Assembly (NCBI RefSeq): GCF_050586465.1
Contig: NZ_JBOCEG010000007.1
Location: 1 to 64,000 of the forward strand
Source: CAJXYS01 sp913063035
Lineage (GTDB): Bacteria > Pseudomonadota > Alphaproteobacteria > Rhodobacterales > Rhodobacteraceae
DNA length: 64,000 nucleotides
Direction of reading: 5' to 3'
Each line of letters opens with the position of its first letter. Position 1 is the first letter of the stretch. The position numbers and the translations under genes are program-made. The notes beneath the pieces are model-generated. The model made no database searches. It was not told the DNA's origin and worked only from the letters and a program-made list of their open reading frames with translations. Below are positions 19,199 to 27,789 of the stretch, one piece after another.

Positions 19199-21636
19199 GC
19201 GCCGCCCTCCTTGCTGTTGGCGCGTGCCACGAAGGCCCGCCGCGCCTCGGCATATTCGGTCAGCCGTGCCTCCACCCGGGCATTCACGCTGCCCTCGGGA
19301 TAGGTGCCTGCCGCGCCCCGTGCCCCGGCCTCCGCCCCGGTCAGAAGGGCGATGCCCGCGCCGATGGTCCCGATCGGCAGGATCCGGAACGCCCCGGACT
19401 CGACCGCGTCGACGACCCGCTGGCGCAGCGCCAGGTGCTTGACGTTCGCGGCCGGGATCAGCACCCCCTGCCGGCCCGTCAGACCACGTGCCGCGCAGAT
19501 GTCGAAGAAGCCCTCGATCTTCTCGTTCACGCCCCCGATGGGCTGGACATCGCCCATCTGGTTGACCGAGCCGGTCACCGCGAAGGACTGGTCGATCTCC
19601 AGCCCCGAGAGCGCCGAGAGCAGCGCGAAAAGCTCCGCGGCCGATGCGCTGTCGCCATCCACGCCGCCATAGCTCTGCTCGAAGACGATGCTGGCCCAGA
19701 GCGACATCGGCAGGTCGGGCGCGTAATGGGTGGCGAGATAGCCCGACAGGATCATCACCCCCTTGGAATGGAGCGGCCCGCCAAGCTCTGCCTCGCGCTC
19801 GATATCGACGAGCTTGCCGCTGCCGACCCTGACGCGGGCGGTGACCCGCGCGGGCCGGCCGAAGCGCGTCTTGCCGATCTGCACCACCGAGAGCGCGTTG
19901 ATCTGGCCGACACGGCCGCCGTCGGTGTCGATCAGCACGGTGTCGCGGGTGATCGCCTCCTGGCTCAGCGCGCGCAGCCGGCCGGCGCGGTGCTCGGCCT
20001 CGGCGACGGCGCGATCGACATGCGCCGGCGCGATGGTCTCGGCGCCATCGGCCGCCGCCCAGTGATCGGCCTCGCGCAGGAGATCCGCAATCCCCGAAAT
20101 GTCCAGGGACAGGCGTTCGGAATCATCCGCCATCCGGGTGCTTTCCATCAGCATGCGCGCCACCGCGGCGGCCGCGACCGCGCGGGTGCCCGCCCGCGCG
20201 GCCATGCCCGCGATCAGCCGCGCATAGGTGCCGGTGGTCGCCTCGTTGCGTTCGATCCTGTCGTCGAAATCCGCCTCGATCTTGAACAGCGTCCCGAATT
20301 CCGGATCGAGCGCGGCCAGGAGGTAATAGAGCCGTCGTTCGCCCACCAGAACCACCCGCGTCTTCAACGGGATCGGGTCCGGTTCCAGCGAAACGGTCGA
20401 GACCAGGCTGAATCGCTCCACCGCCGAGAAGATCGAGATCTCCCCGGTCCGGAGGCAGCGTTTCAGCGCGTCCCAGGCGAAGGGTTCCGCCAGCACCTGC
20501 CGCGCATCGAGGATCAGGTAGCCGCCATTGGCGCGCTGCAGCGCCCCGGCCCGGATCATCGTGAAATTGGTCACCAGCGCGCCGTTCTCGGTGGCGTGCT
20601 CGATCCGGCCGATCAGGTTGGCCAGTGTCGGCAGATCCTCCTCGACGACGGGCGCGCGTTCGCCGTTGGCGACGTCGTGGGCCACCATGACGTTGACCAT
20701 GTAGCGCCCGAATTGCGGTTTCTGATAGTGCTTGGTCGTCGCCACCGGGAACGCCCCGGCCTGGGCGCTCTCCTCGCGGACGAGAAAGAGCGCGGCGTTC
20801 TCGATCATGTCGCGGCGCACCGCCCGCAGATAGGTCTGGACCTTTTCCAGACCGTCGAAGTCGCGGCGCAGCTCGGCGATGGCGGCGTCGACGCCCTCCT
20901 CGGCCATCATCGCGTTCAGCTCCTCGACCTGGCGGCGATGTTCCTTCTGCTGCCTGGGCACTTCTTTCAGCACGGCTTCCAGTTCGTCCTGGATCTCGGC
21001 CACGGCCGCGTCGATCTCTTCCTGCTCGTCCTCGGGCAGCTTGTCGTAATCGTCCGGGGTCAGCACCTCGCCGTCGCGCAGCGCCGCGACGCCGAACCCC
21101 ATCGGCGTGCGCAGGATGGCGACCCCGCGGGCGCGGGCCTTCTCGACCAGGGCGTTCATCGCCTCCTCGTGGGTCTCCGACAGCGTCTGCTCGATGTTGC
21201 GGCGTTTGGTCTGGTAGTCGTCGGACTCGAAGATCGCGGGGATGTCGTTGGCCAGCTCGTCGACCAGGCTCTGCATCGCGTCACGCAGCGCCAGCGCCTT
21301 GCCCGGCGGCAGCTCCAGCGCGATCGGCTTGTGCGGGGCGTCGAAATTGTTGACGTAGACCCAGTCGTTCGGGACCGACTTGGCATCGGCGGCGTCGCGC
21401 AGGAGCGCGCGCGCGGCCGAATGACGGCCGCTGCCGGGATTGCCCAGGACGAAGACGTTGAAATCCGGGTGCGCCATCCCCGCCGCCATCCGGATCGCGC
21501 CGAGCGCCCGGTCCTGGCCCGGCCAGTCGTCGAGCGGCGCCAGCTCGTCCGTCGTCTCGAAGCCGAGCGATCCCGGATCGATCCGCAGCGACAGCTGATC
21601 GGCGGCGAGCGGCTCTGGCAGGGTCTTCGGGGCCAT
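19195..21636 (-). CDS. Lon-like ATP-dependent protease (AAA_32/S16 type)
   Basis: 813-residue cytoplasmic protease. The C-terminal S16 domain has the Ser-Lys dyad S663 (GVDGDSASAAE) and K706 (GGVNEKIEG). The 43-residue spacing equals that of E. coli Lon (S679/K722). The N-terminal nucleotide-binding loop is LGNPGSGRHSAARALL, with histidine where Walker A normally has lysine. A long charged coiled-coil lies at about residues 160-260, and FEQSYGG precedes the catalytic serine. It belongs to the short Lon-like group (YcbZ/LonB-related) and not to canonical Lon. The start at 21636 has AAGGA 5 bases upstream. It is first in an operon with the UspA-like gene, 64 bases downstream of a near-consensus Fnr box. 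Confidence 0.87.
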   Translation of the reverse strand: MAPKTLPEPLAADQLSLRIDPGSLGFETTDELAPLDDWPGQDRALGAIRMAAGMAHPDFNVFVLGNPGSGRHSAARALLRDAADAKSVPNDWVYVNNFDAPHKPIALELPPGKALALRDAMQSLVDELANDIPAIFESDDYQTKRRNIEQTLSETHEEAMNALVEKARARGVAILRTPMGFGVAALRDGEVLTPDDYDKLPEDEQEEIDAAVAEIQDELEAVLKEVPRQQKEHRRQVEELNAMMAEEGVDAAIAELRRDFDGLEKVQTYLRAVRRDMIENAALFLVREESAQAGAFPVATTKHYQKPQFGRYMVNVMVAHDVANGERAPVVEEDLPTLANLIGRIEHATENGALVTNFTMIRAGALQRANGGYLILDARQVLAEPFAWDALKRCLRTGEISIFSAVERFSLVSTVSLEPDPIPLKTRVVLVGERRLYYLLAALDPEFGTLFKIEADFDDRIERNEATTGTYARLIAGMAARAGTRAVAAAAVARMLMESTRMADDSERLSLDISGIADLLREADHWAAADGAETIAPAHVDRAVAEAEHRAGRLRALSQEAITRDTVLIDTDGGRVGQINALSVVQIGKTRFGRPARVTARVRVGSGKLVDIEREAELGGPLHSKGVMILSGYLATHYAPDLPMSLWASIVFEQSYGGVDGDSASAAELFALLSALSGLEIDQSFAVTGSVNQMGDVQPIGGVNEKIEGFFDICAARGLTGRQGVLIPAANVKHLALRQRVVDAVESGAFRILPIGTIGAGIALLTGAEAGARGAAGTYPEGSVNARVEARLTEYAEARRAFVARANSKEGGA

Positions 21637-21699
21637 GCGGGTCCTTTCTGGCAAAACGCGGGTCCGTGATCTCGGTAACCTGCCGGGCGGCCGGGTGCG

Positions 21700-21713
21700 T
21701 TGACTGACATCAA
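21700..21713. promoter_or_regulatory. Fnr/Crp-family box
   Basis: TTGAC-TGAC-ATCAA matches 9 of 10 positions of the Fnr/FnrL consensus TTGAT-N4-ATCAA. It lies in the 135-bp divergent region, 64 bases from the protease start and 59 from the permease start. A class II position (-41.5) for the protease would put the transcript start near 21665, with a plausible short leader; the -10 there (TACCGA) is weak. Confidence 0.65.
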
Positions 21714-21771
21714 GGCAGGGCCGCCTCGCCCGTGCGAGGGAGGCAAGGTAGCCCGACCCCGCGACGGAAGC

Positions 21772-23022
21772 ATGCCCGATCCGCACCTGTCAAAGCCGAA
21801 GCCCCATCCGCGCACCGAACTGCGCCGCAGCATCGGCCTGACGCTGCTGGTTTTCTACGGGCTGGGCACCACCATCGGGGCCGGCATCTACGTGCTGATC
21901 GGGGCGACGGTGGCGCGGGCCGGTGCGCAGGCGCCGCTCTCTTTCCTGCTGGCGGCCGTCGTGATGGCCTTCAGCGCCGCCAGCTTCGCGGAGTTTTCGG
22001 GCCGCATCCCGCAGGCCGCGGGCGAGGCCGCCTATGTCGAGGCGGGGTTCGGGTGGCCCTGGCTCGCGCTCGGCACGGGGCTCGCCATGGTCTTCGCCGC
22101 CTCGGTGTCGTCGGCGGCGATCGCGCTCGGGGCGACGGGCTATATCGGCACGCTGCTGCCCGCCCCGGCGCCGCTGCTGACCGTGGCGGTGGTGGGCGGG
22201 ATCGCCGTGCTGGCAGGCTGGGGCGTGCGGGAATCGGTCGGCTTCGCGGCGGTGATGACGGTGATCGAGATCCTCGGGCTGGCGGCGATCATCGGCGCGG
22301 GCTTGCTCGGCGACCCCGGCATGCTGTCGGATCTGCCCGACACCCTGCCCGCCCCCGGCGACGGCACCGCCTGGGCCGGCGTGATGGGCGCCAGCCTGAT
22401 CGCCTTCTTCGCCTTCATCGGCTTCGACGACATGGTGAACCTCGTCGAAGAGACCCGGGACCCGGCGCGCACCATGCCGCGGGCGATCCTGCTGACTCTG
22501 GCCACGGTGACGGTGCTCTACGTGCTGGTGGTCTTCGTCGCGGTGCGCGCGGTGCCGCCGGCAGAGCTTGCCGCCTCGGACGCGCCCGTGGGCCTGCTTT
22601 TCCACCGGCTGACCGGTCTCTCGCCCGTCGCGATCACGCTGATCGCCATCGTCGCGACCCTGAACGGGATCATCATCCAGATGATCATGGCGGCGCGGGT
22701 GCTCTACGGGCTGGCGCGCCGCGGGGCGCTGCCGGCCCGCCTCGGGCGGGTGCATCCGCGCAGCCGGACACCGGTCGCGGCGACCGCGCTGATCGGGGCG
22801 TTCGTGCTGGCGCTGGCGCTGGTCTTCCCGCTCGACCGGCTGGCCGAGACCACCTCGACGGTGATCCTGACGGTCTTCACGCTGGTCAACCTGGCGCTGA
22901 TCCGGGTCAAGCGCAGCGGCGTCGCCGCACCGGCCGGGGTCTTCACCGTGCCGGGTGTCGTGCCGGTTCTCGGCGCGATCTTCTCGGCCGCGCTGCTGGC
23001 CGGGTCGCTCTGGTTCGGCTAG
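21772..23022 (+). CDS. APC-superfamily amino-acid permease
   Basis: 416-residue inner-membrane transporter with about 11-12 hydrophobic helices. The first, LTLLVFYGLGTTIGAGIYVL, carries the GxGxG unwound-helix motif that binds the substrate amino group in LeuT-fold APC carriers. A mid-protein ASLIAFFAFIGFDDMVNLVEE matches the helix-6 region of the family, and RALYG-like VLYGLARRGALPARL follows helix 8. It probably imports or exchanges an amino acid; which one is unknown. ATG 21772 has GGAAG just upstream; upstream in-frame ATGs lie in the shared promoter. It converges on the HlyD-type gene with only 3 bases between stops. Confidence 0.86.
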   Translation: MPDPHLSKPKPHPRTELRRSIGLTLLVFYGLGTTIGAGIYVLIGATVARAGAQAPLSFLLAAVVMAFSAASFAEFSGRIPQAAGEAAYVEAGFGWPWLALGTGLAMVFAASVSSAAIALGATGYIGTLLPAPAPLLTVAVVGGIAVLAGWGVRESVGFAAVMTVIEILGLAAIIGAGLLGDPGMLSDLPDTLPAPGDGTAWAGVMGASLIAFFAFIGFDDMVNLVEETRDPARTMPRAILLTLATVTVLYVLVVFVAVRAVPPAELAASDAPVGLLFHRLTGLSPVAITLIAIVATLNGIIIQMIMAARVLYGLARRGALPARLGRVHPRSRTPVAATALIGAFVLALALVFPLDRLAETTSTVILTVFTLVNLALIRVKRSGVAAPAGVFTVPGVVPVLGAIFSAALLAGSLWFG

Positions 23023-23025
23023 GCG

Positions 23026-24243
23026 TCAGAGATCCGCCCGCTCGATCACCCGGACGCCATCGGCGACCCGTTCGCCCGGATGGGTGACGACCCGCTCGCC
23101 CGGCGCCAGGCCATCCAGCACCTCGGCCATGTCGCTGTTGCGCTTCCCGATCCGCACGACCCGGCGTTCGGCCACGCCGTCGCGGGCGACGAAAACCGCC
23201 CAGTCCGCACCCGCGCGGAAGAGCGCGCTGATCGGCAGGCGCAAGGCGTCGGGGCTCTGCCATTCGACGATGCGCAGATAGACCCGGTAGCCATGGCCGA
23301 GCGTGGCGCGCGCCTCGGGCGGGGTGCGGAAATCCAGCACCACGCGGACGCGCTGTTCCTCGATCCCGAGCGCCGAGACCTTGGTGAAGGCGGCCGGCTC
23401 GATCTCGCGCAGCTCGGCCTCCAGCACACCCTCGCCGCCCCAGCGCTCCACATAGGCCCGCGCCCCCGGCGCGATCCGCACCGCGTCGGTCGAGAGCAGA
23501 TCGGCCGTGATCTCGAGATCGTCGAGACGGCCCAGCGTCAGCAACGGGGTGCCGGACTGGACCATCCGCGCGCTCTCGTTGACGACGTCGAGCACATGGC
23601 CCGTCACCGGCGCGGTCAGGCGGATGCAGCACGCCGCGTCCTCGGTCTCGCCCCCGGGCGCGCTCGGCTCGATCAGCATCGCGCGCTGGCGGTCGAGTTC
23701 GCTCTGGCGCATGTCGCGGGCGGCGCGGGCGGCGGCCAGCTGCGCCTCGGCCATCTCGACGGCGAGCTGGGCGTCCTCCAGCTGGCGTGCCGGCGCCGTG
23801 CCCCGCGCGAACAGCCCCTCGATCCGGTCCAGCTGGGTTTCGGCGTACCGCCGATCGGCCTCGGCCCGGGCGATCTCGGTCTCGGCCAGCGCGAGGGCGG
23901 CCTCGGCCTCCTTGACGGCGGCCTCGGCCTGGCCGCGGCTGCGCAGGTCCAGGAAGGCGGGCGCCCCGGGCCGGACCACCGCGACCACGGTGTCGTTCGC
24001 GGTCACCGCATCGCCGACCTTCACCGGCGAGCGCAGGGCGCGGCCGCCGACGGGCGCCGAGACCTCGTAGACCTCGCGGATGCGGGTGGTCCCGTCCGCG
24101 TTGACGGTAACCTCCATCGGGCCGCGGCTCACCGCGGCGGTGTCCACCGGCACCGGCTCGGGGGCCATCAGCATCCAGACCAGCCCAGCGACCGCCGCCA
24201 GCGCCAGAAGTCCCGCACCTGCCGTTCTCGCGTTCAGCGCCAT
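23026..24243 (-). CDS. HlyD/MacA-type periplasmic adaptor
   Basis: 405-residue membrane-fusion protein of an efflux ABC system. It has one N-terminal anchor helix (GLLALAAVAGLVWMLMA), then a lipoyl half (VYEVSAPVGGRALRSPVKVGD), a coiled-coil hairpin of Ala/Glu/Arg heptads at about residues 105-190, the second lipoyl half (IRLTAPVTGHVLDVVNES), and beta-barrel and membrane-proximal domains. It would link the inner-membrane permease to an outer-membrane channel. It is the last gene of the ATPase-permease-adaptor trio and starts 4 bases after the permease. An unusual adjacent CC pair (DAACCIRL) lies just before the second lipoyl half. Confidence 0.87.
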   Translation of the reverse strand: MALNARTAGAGLLALAAVAGLVWMLMAPEPVPVDTAAVSRGPMEVTVNADGTTRIREVYEVSAPVGGRALRSPVKVGDAVTANDTVVAVVRPGAPAFLDLRSRGQAEAAVKEAEAALALAETEIARAEADRRYAETQLDRIEGLFARGTAPARQLEDAQLAVEMAEAQLAAARAARDMRQSELDRQRAMLIEPSAPGGETEDAACCIRLTAPVTGHVLDVVNESARMVQSGTPLLTLGRLDDLEITADLLSTDAVRIAPGARAYVERWGGEGVLEAELREIEPAAFTKVSALGIEEQRVRVVLDFRTPPEARATLGHGYRVYLRIVEWQSPDALRLPISALFRAGADWAVFVARDGVAERRVVRIGKRNSDMAEVLDGLAPGERVVTHPGERVADGVRVIERADL

Positions 24244-24247
24244 GGCG

Positions 24248-26611
24248 CTACTCCCTCGTTTTCATGACCGCGACCAGGTCGAGCCGGTCGACGCGGCGGC
24301 GCACGATCAGGGCGGACCCGACCGACGCCGCCAGCACGATCAGCCCCGAGGCCGCATAGGTGTCCCGCGCGATGACGAGCGGGATCAGGTAGAGGTCCGA
24401 GCTGAAGCTCGCGACCATCGCCTCGGCGATCCCGCGCCCGATGATCCAGCCCAGCGGGATCGCCACCGCGGTCAGCAGGAACAACTCGCCCAGCAGGATG
24501 TAGGAGACCTCGCCCCGCGTGAAGCCCAGAATCCGCAGGCTGGCGAGTTCCCGGGCCCGCTCGGAGAGCTGGATGCGCGCCGAGTTGTAGACCACGCCGA
24601 CCGCGATCAGCGCCGCGAGAACGGCGTTGACGGTCATCGTCATGCCCGCGTTCTCGGAAATCGTCTCGTCGAAGGCCCGGCGCACCTGGTTCAGCTGGCT
24701 GATCCCGTTGACCGCGGGCGCGGCCTTGACCGCGGCGAAGAGCGCCTCCTGCCGGCGCGGATCGGTCGCGATATTGGCCGCGTCGATGCGCGGGGCCTGG
24801 TGGAGCAGCCCGTTCAGACGATCCAGGTCCATATAGGCACCGAGACCGAAATACTGCGTGATCACCGCCGTGACCGGCACCGGGGTCGCCGGGCGATCCT
24901 GTTCCAGCAATTCCACCGAGACGGTGTCGCCCGCCCGCACGCCGAGATGGTCGGCCAGCCGCCCTGTCAGCACGATCCCGTGGCCGGGATCGACGCTCTC
25001 GCGGCTCTCGGCATCGAAGAGCCGGGTCAGCGCGGTGCCGGGCGGGCGGCCCTCGATCCCGATGAGCCGCGACCGCGGCCCGTTGCGCAGTCGTGCGGCG
25101 GCGTGCAGCGCGCCCTCGGCGGCCAGCACGCCCGGCATGTCCTCGACCGCGTCCAGTGCCGAGAGCGGCAGCGACCGCGTGAAATCCAGCACCGCGTCCT
25201 GGCGGTTCGTCTGCACGAAGGACACGTCGAGCAGCTCGTCCATCGCATCGAACATGAAGAGCGAGGCCACCAGCACCGCGCCCGAGGTGGCGATGCCCAG
25301 CACGGTCAGTGCCGCCCGGACCGGCCAGCGCGTGATCGAGCGCAGGATCATCATCGAGGTCTGGCGCACGCCGAGGGCCTGCACCGCGCGGTCCAGCGCG
25401 CTTTGCCGAAAGCGGGTCGGCGCCGGCGGCGCCATCGCCACCGCGGGTCTCAGCCGCACCGCCCGGCGCACGCCGAGCACGGCGCCGGCCGCCGCGGCGG
25501 CCAGTCCCGAAAGCCCGGCCACCGCGTAGGTCGCGGGCGTCTCGAAGAACACCAGGTAGGGAAAGTGGAAGAACTGCGCGTACATCCCGGCCAGCCAACG
25601 ACCGGTCCACAGCCCGAACGCCCAGCCCAGCAGGACGCCGATCGCCCCGATCAGCAGCGCCAGCTTGGTATAATGCCAGCCGATCGCCGTCGCGGTGTAG
25701 CCAAGCGCCTTGAACAGCCCGATCTGCTCACGCTCGAGCGCGACCAGCCGGCCCAGCACCATGTTCACCAGGAAGGCCGAGATGACCAGGAAGATCGGCG
25801 GCACCGTCCGGCTGGTGTTGCGCAGCTGGGTAAGCTCGGCATCCAGGAAGGCATGCGAGGTCTGCAGGTCGCGGTCCATGGGACCGGTCCCGCCATAGGG
25901 CTCGAGCAGCCGTTCCAGGCGATCCTTGACGGCCTCGGGACGCGCGCCGCGGGCCAGGCCGAGGCTCACGTCGTTGAAGGCGCCTTCGAGGTCATAGGCC
26001 GCGGCCAGCGCCGGACGGGGCATCCAGATCACCCCGAAACGCCGGTCATCCGGCATCAGCGCACCGGGTGCCAGCGTGTAGATGAATTCGGGGCTGAGCG
26101 CCGTGCCGGAGATCGTCACCGCGCGCTTCTGCCCGTTCATCGTCACCGCGAAACTGTCCCCGGGCCGAAAGCCGTTCGCGGCGGCGAAATTCTCGTTGAC
26201 CAGAACCTCCCGGACGCCCGCGCCCGCCGGCATCCGCCCGGCCGTCAGCGTCGGCACGTTCATCACCGGCGCGCCGCTTTCGGGCAGCGACAGCAGCCGC
26301 CCGACCGCCGGGTCGCTCAGGCCGGGAACGTCGAGGATCGCATGCTGCGAGATGCGGGTCTGCACCCGGGCCACGCCGGGGATGCGGGCGATCTCGTCGC
26401 GCAGCCATTCGGGCGCGCGCGTCGCCCCCGAGAAGATGTCGGCGAAACGGTTGCGCTCGTAATAGGTGGCGCGCGTCTCTCGCAGCGCGCTCTCGGCGCC
26501 GTAGGACATCACCAGGATGCCCACGCCGCAGGCCAGCACCAGCGCGATCGCCAGCGCCTGCGCCCAGAGCCGGCGAAGATCGCGCAGAAGCTTCAGGTCC
26601 AGCGCCCGCAT
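24248..26611 (-). CDS. FtsX/MacB-family ABC permease
   Basis: Inner-membrane permease of about 787 residues with two FtsX domains. An N-terminal helix (ALAIALVLACGVGILVMSY), a large periplasmic MacB-core domain, three helices (VPPIFLVISAFLVNMVLGRL and the next two), a second N-type helix near residue 440 and a final three-helix block to LIVRRRVDRLDLVAVMKTRE. This duplicated layout belongs to the mechanotransmission class that moves lipoproteins, toxins or drugs across the periplasm without a transmembrane channel. ATG 26611 (MRALDLKLL) is chosen; GTG 26623 or 26620, overlapping the ATPase stop, are alternatives. It is coupled to the ATPase upstream and the adaptor downstream. Confidence 0.86.
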   Translation of the reverse strand: MRALDLKLLRDLRRLWAQALAIALVLACGVGILVMSYGAESALRETRATYYERNRFADIFSGATRAPEWLRDEIARIPGVARVQTRISQHAILDVPGLSDPAVGRLLSLPESGAPVMNVPTLTAGRMPAGAGVREVLVNENFAAANGFRPGDSFAVTMNGQKRAVTISGTALSPEFIYTLAPGALMPDDRRFGVIWMPRPALAAAYDLEGAFNDVSLGLARGARPEAVKDRLERLLEPYGGTGPMDRDLQTSHAFLDAELTQLRNTSRTVPPIFLVISAFLVNMVLGRLVALEREQIGLFKALGYTATAIGWHYTKLALLIGAIGVLLGWAFGLWTGRWLAGMYAQFFHFPYLVFFETPATYAVAGLSGLAAAAAGAVLGVRRAVRLRPAVAMAPPAPTRFRQSALDRAVQALGVRQTSMMILRSITRWPVRAALTVLGIATSGAVLVASLFMFDAMDELLDVSFVQTNRQDAVLDFTRSLPLSALDAVEDMPGVLAAEGALHAAARLRNGPRSRLIGIEGRPPGTALTRLFDAESRESVDPGHGIVLTGRLADHLGVRAGDTVSVELLEQDRPATPVPVTAVITQYFGLGAYMDLDRLNGLLHQAPRIDAANIATDPRRQEALFAAVKAAPAVNGISQLNQVRRAFDETISENAGMTMTVNAVLAALIAVGVVYNSARIQLSERARELASLRILGFTRGEVSYILLGELFLLTAVAIPLGWIIGRGIAEAMVASFSSDLYLIPLVIARDTYAASGLIVLAASVGSALIVRRRVDRLDLVAVMKTRE

Positions 26612-26616
26612 GCCCG

Positions 26617-27324
26617 TCACCACGTGATCTCGGACGGCGCGATCCGGGTGTCGTTCACGTCGACCGTGCCGATCCGCCCGTCGGTGAAATGCACCACGCG
26701 ATGCGCCATTTTCCGGATCCCCGCATTATGGGTGATGACCACCGTCGAGGTGCCGAGATCCTCGTTTATGGTCTTCAGCGCCTCGAGCACCTGCACCCCG
26801 GTCTTGGAATCGAGCGCGCCGGTCGGCTCGTCGCAGAGCAGCACCTCGGGCCGCTTGGCGATGGCGCGCGCGATGGCGACGCGCTGCTGCTCGCCGCCCG
26901 ACATCTCGGCCGGGAAATGATCGAGCCGGTGGCCCAGCCCCACCCGCGACAGCGCCTCGTCCGCCGGCATCGGGTCGCGCGCGATCTCGGTGACCAGCGC
27001 GACGTTCTCGCGGGCCGTGAGGCTGGGCACGAGGTTGTAGAACTGGAAGACGAAGCCGACATGATCGCGGCGGTAGCGGGTCAGGTCCCGGTCCCGCATC
27101 GCGGTCAGTTCCCGGTCGCGGAACCAGGCCCGCCCGCCGCTGGCCGAGTCGAGCCCGCCCAGGATGTTGAGAAGCGTCGATTTCCCGCTGCCCGACGGGC
27201 CGAGCAGGACCGTCAGCTCCCCCGCGAAGAGCTCCATCGTCACCCCGCGCAGCGCGTAGACCTGCACGGCGCCGGTGTCATAGACCTTGGTCAGGTCCTC
27301 GGTATGGAAAACGCGTTCGGTCAT
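26617..27324 (-). CDS. LolD/MacB-type ABC transporter ATPase
   Basis: 235-residue ATPase that drives the FtsX permease. Walker A is GPSGSGKST, the signature MSGGEQQRVAIARA, Walker B LLCDEPTGALD and the switch histidine ITHN. The insertion FYNLVPSLTARENV is typical of LolD/MacB ATPases. It heads the efflux trio. It lies 69 bases after the RidA gene in the same direction, but with a 16-bp palindrome just before its start, so it may have its own promoter. Substrate unknown; export of an aromatic intermediate is one possibility given the cluster upstream, but nothing in the protein shows it. Confidence 0.9.
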   Translation of the reverse strand: MTERVFHTEDLTKVYDTGAVQVYALRGVTMELFAGELTVLLGPSGSGKSTLLNILGGLDSASGGRAWFRDRELTAMRDRDLTRYRRDHVGFVFQFYNLVPSLTARENVALVTEIARDPMPADEALSRVGLGHRLDHFPAEMSGGEQQRVAIARAIAKRPEVLLCDEPTGALDSKTGVQVLEALKTINEDLGTSTVVITHNAGIRKMAHRVVHFTDGRIGTVDVNDTRIAPSEITW

Positions 27325-27335
27325 GCTGGGGATGG

Positions 27336-27351
27336 CCTATCCCCGGATAGG
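27336..27351. promoter_or_regulatory. palindrome before efflux ATPase gene
   Basis: CCTATCC-CC-GGATAGG (7+7 with a 2-base centre) ends 11 bases upstream of the ATPase start. It overlaps an alternative dyad GGGGAT-5-ATCCCC. It is a candidate operator that lets the efflux trio be controlled separately from the catabolic operon. No linked regulator other than the MarR gene is apparent. Confidence 0.45.
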
Positions 27352-27393
27352 GGCACAGTCCTTGATCCACCGCAAGCCCCGCCGCCGGCAGGC

Positions 27394-27789
27394 TCAGCCG
27401 CCCAGCACCGCCGTGGCCTCGATCTCGACCAGCGCCGCATCTTCGACGAGCCCCGCGACGACGACCATGGTCATCGCCGGGAAGTGGCGCCCCATCACCC
27501 GGCGATAGGCCTCGCCCACCTCGCGCTGACGGGCCAGGTATTCGCGCTTGTCGGTGACGTACCAGGTCAGCCGCACGATATCCGTGACGGCACCGCCCGC
27601 GGCCGCGACCACCGCGGCGATGTTCCTGAGCGCCTGTTCCGTCTGCCCGACGAAGTCGTGGGAGTCGAAGACCTGGTCCGCGGTCCAGCCGATCTGCCCG
27701 CCGATGAACAGCTGCCCATCCGCCGTCCTGACGCCGTTGGCATAGCCCTTCGCGGGACGCCAGCCATCGGGTTGGATGATGTCATGCAT
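27394..27789 (-). CDS. RidA-family enamine/imine deaminase
   Basis: 131-residue YjgF/YER057c/UK114-fold protein. Family members hydrolyse reactive enamines and imines to carbonyls plus ammonia. The substrate-binding arginine is in ITDIVRLTWYVTD, and GGQIGW lies near residue 31. It overlaps the thioesterase gene by 8 bases and so belongs to the liv/catabolic train. The ring-modified product of 2-aminobenzoyl-CoA monooxygenase/reductase carries an enamine-type amino group, so a RidA here could speed deamination. That is inference from context; a housekeeping role is the alternative. Confidence 0.88.
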   Translation of the reverse strand: MHDIIQPDGWRPAKGYANGVRTADGQLFIGGQIGWTADQVFDSHDFVGQTEQALRNIAAVVAAAGGAVTDIVRLTWYVTDKREYLARQREVGEAYRRVMGRHFPAMTMVVVAGLVEDAALVEIEATAVLGG

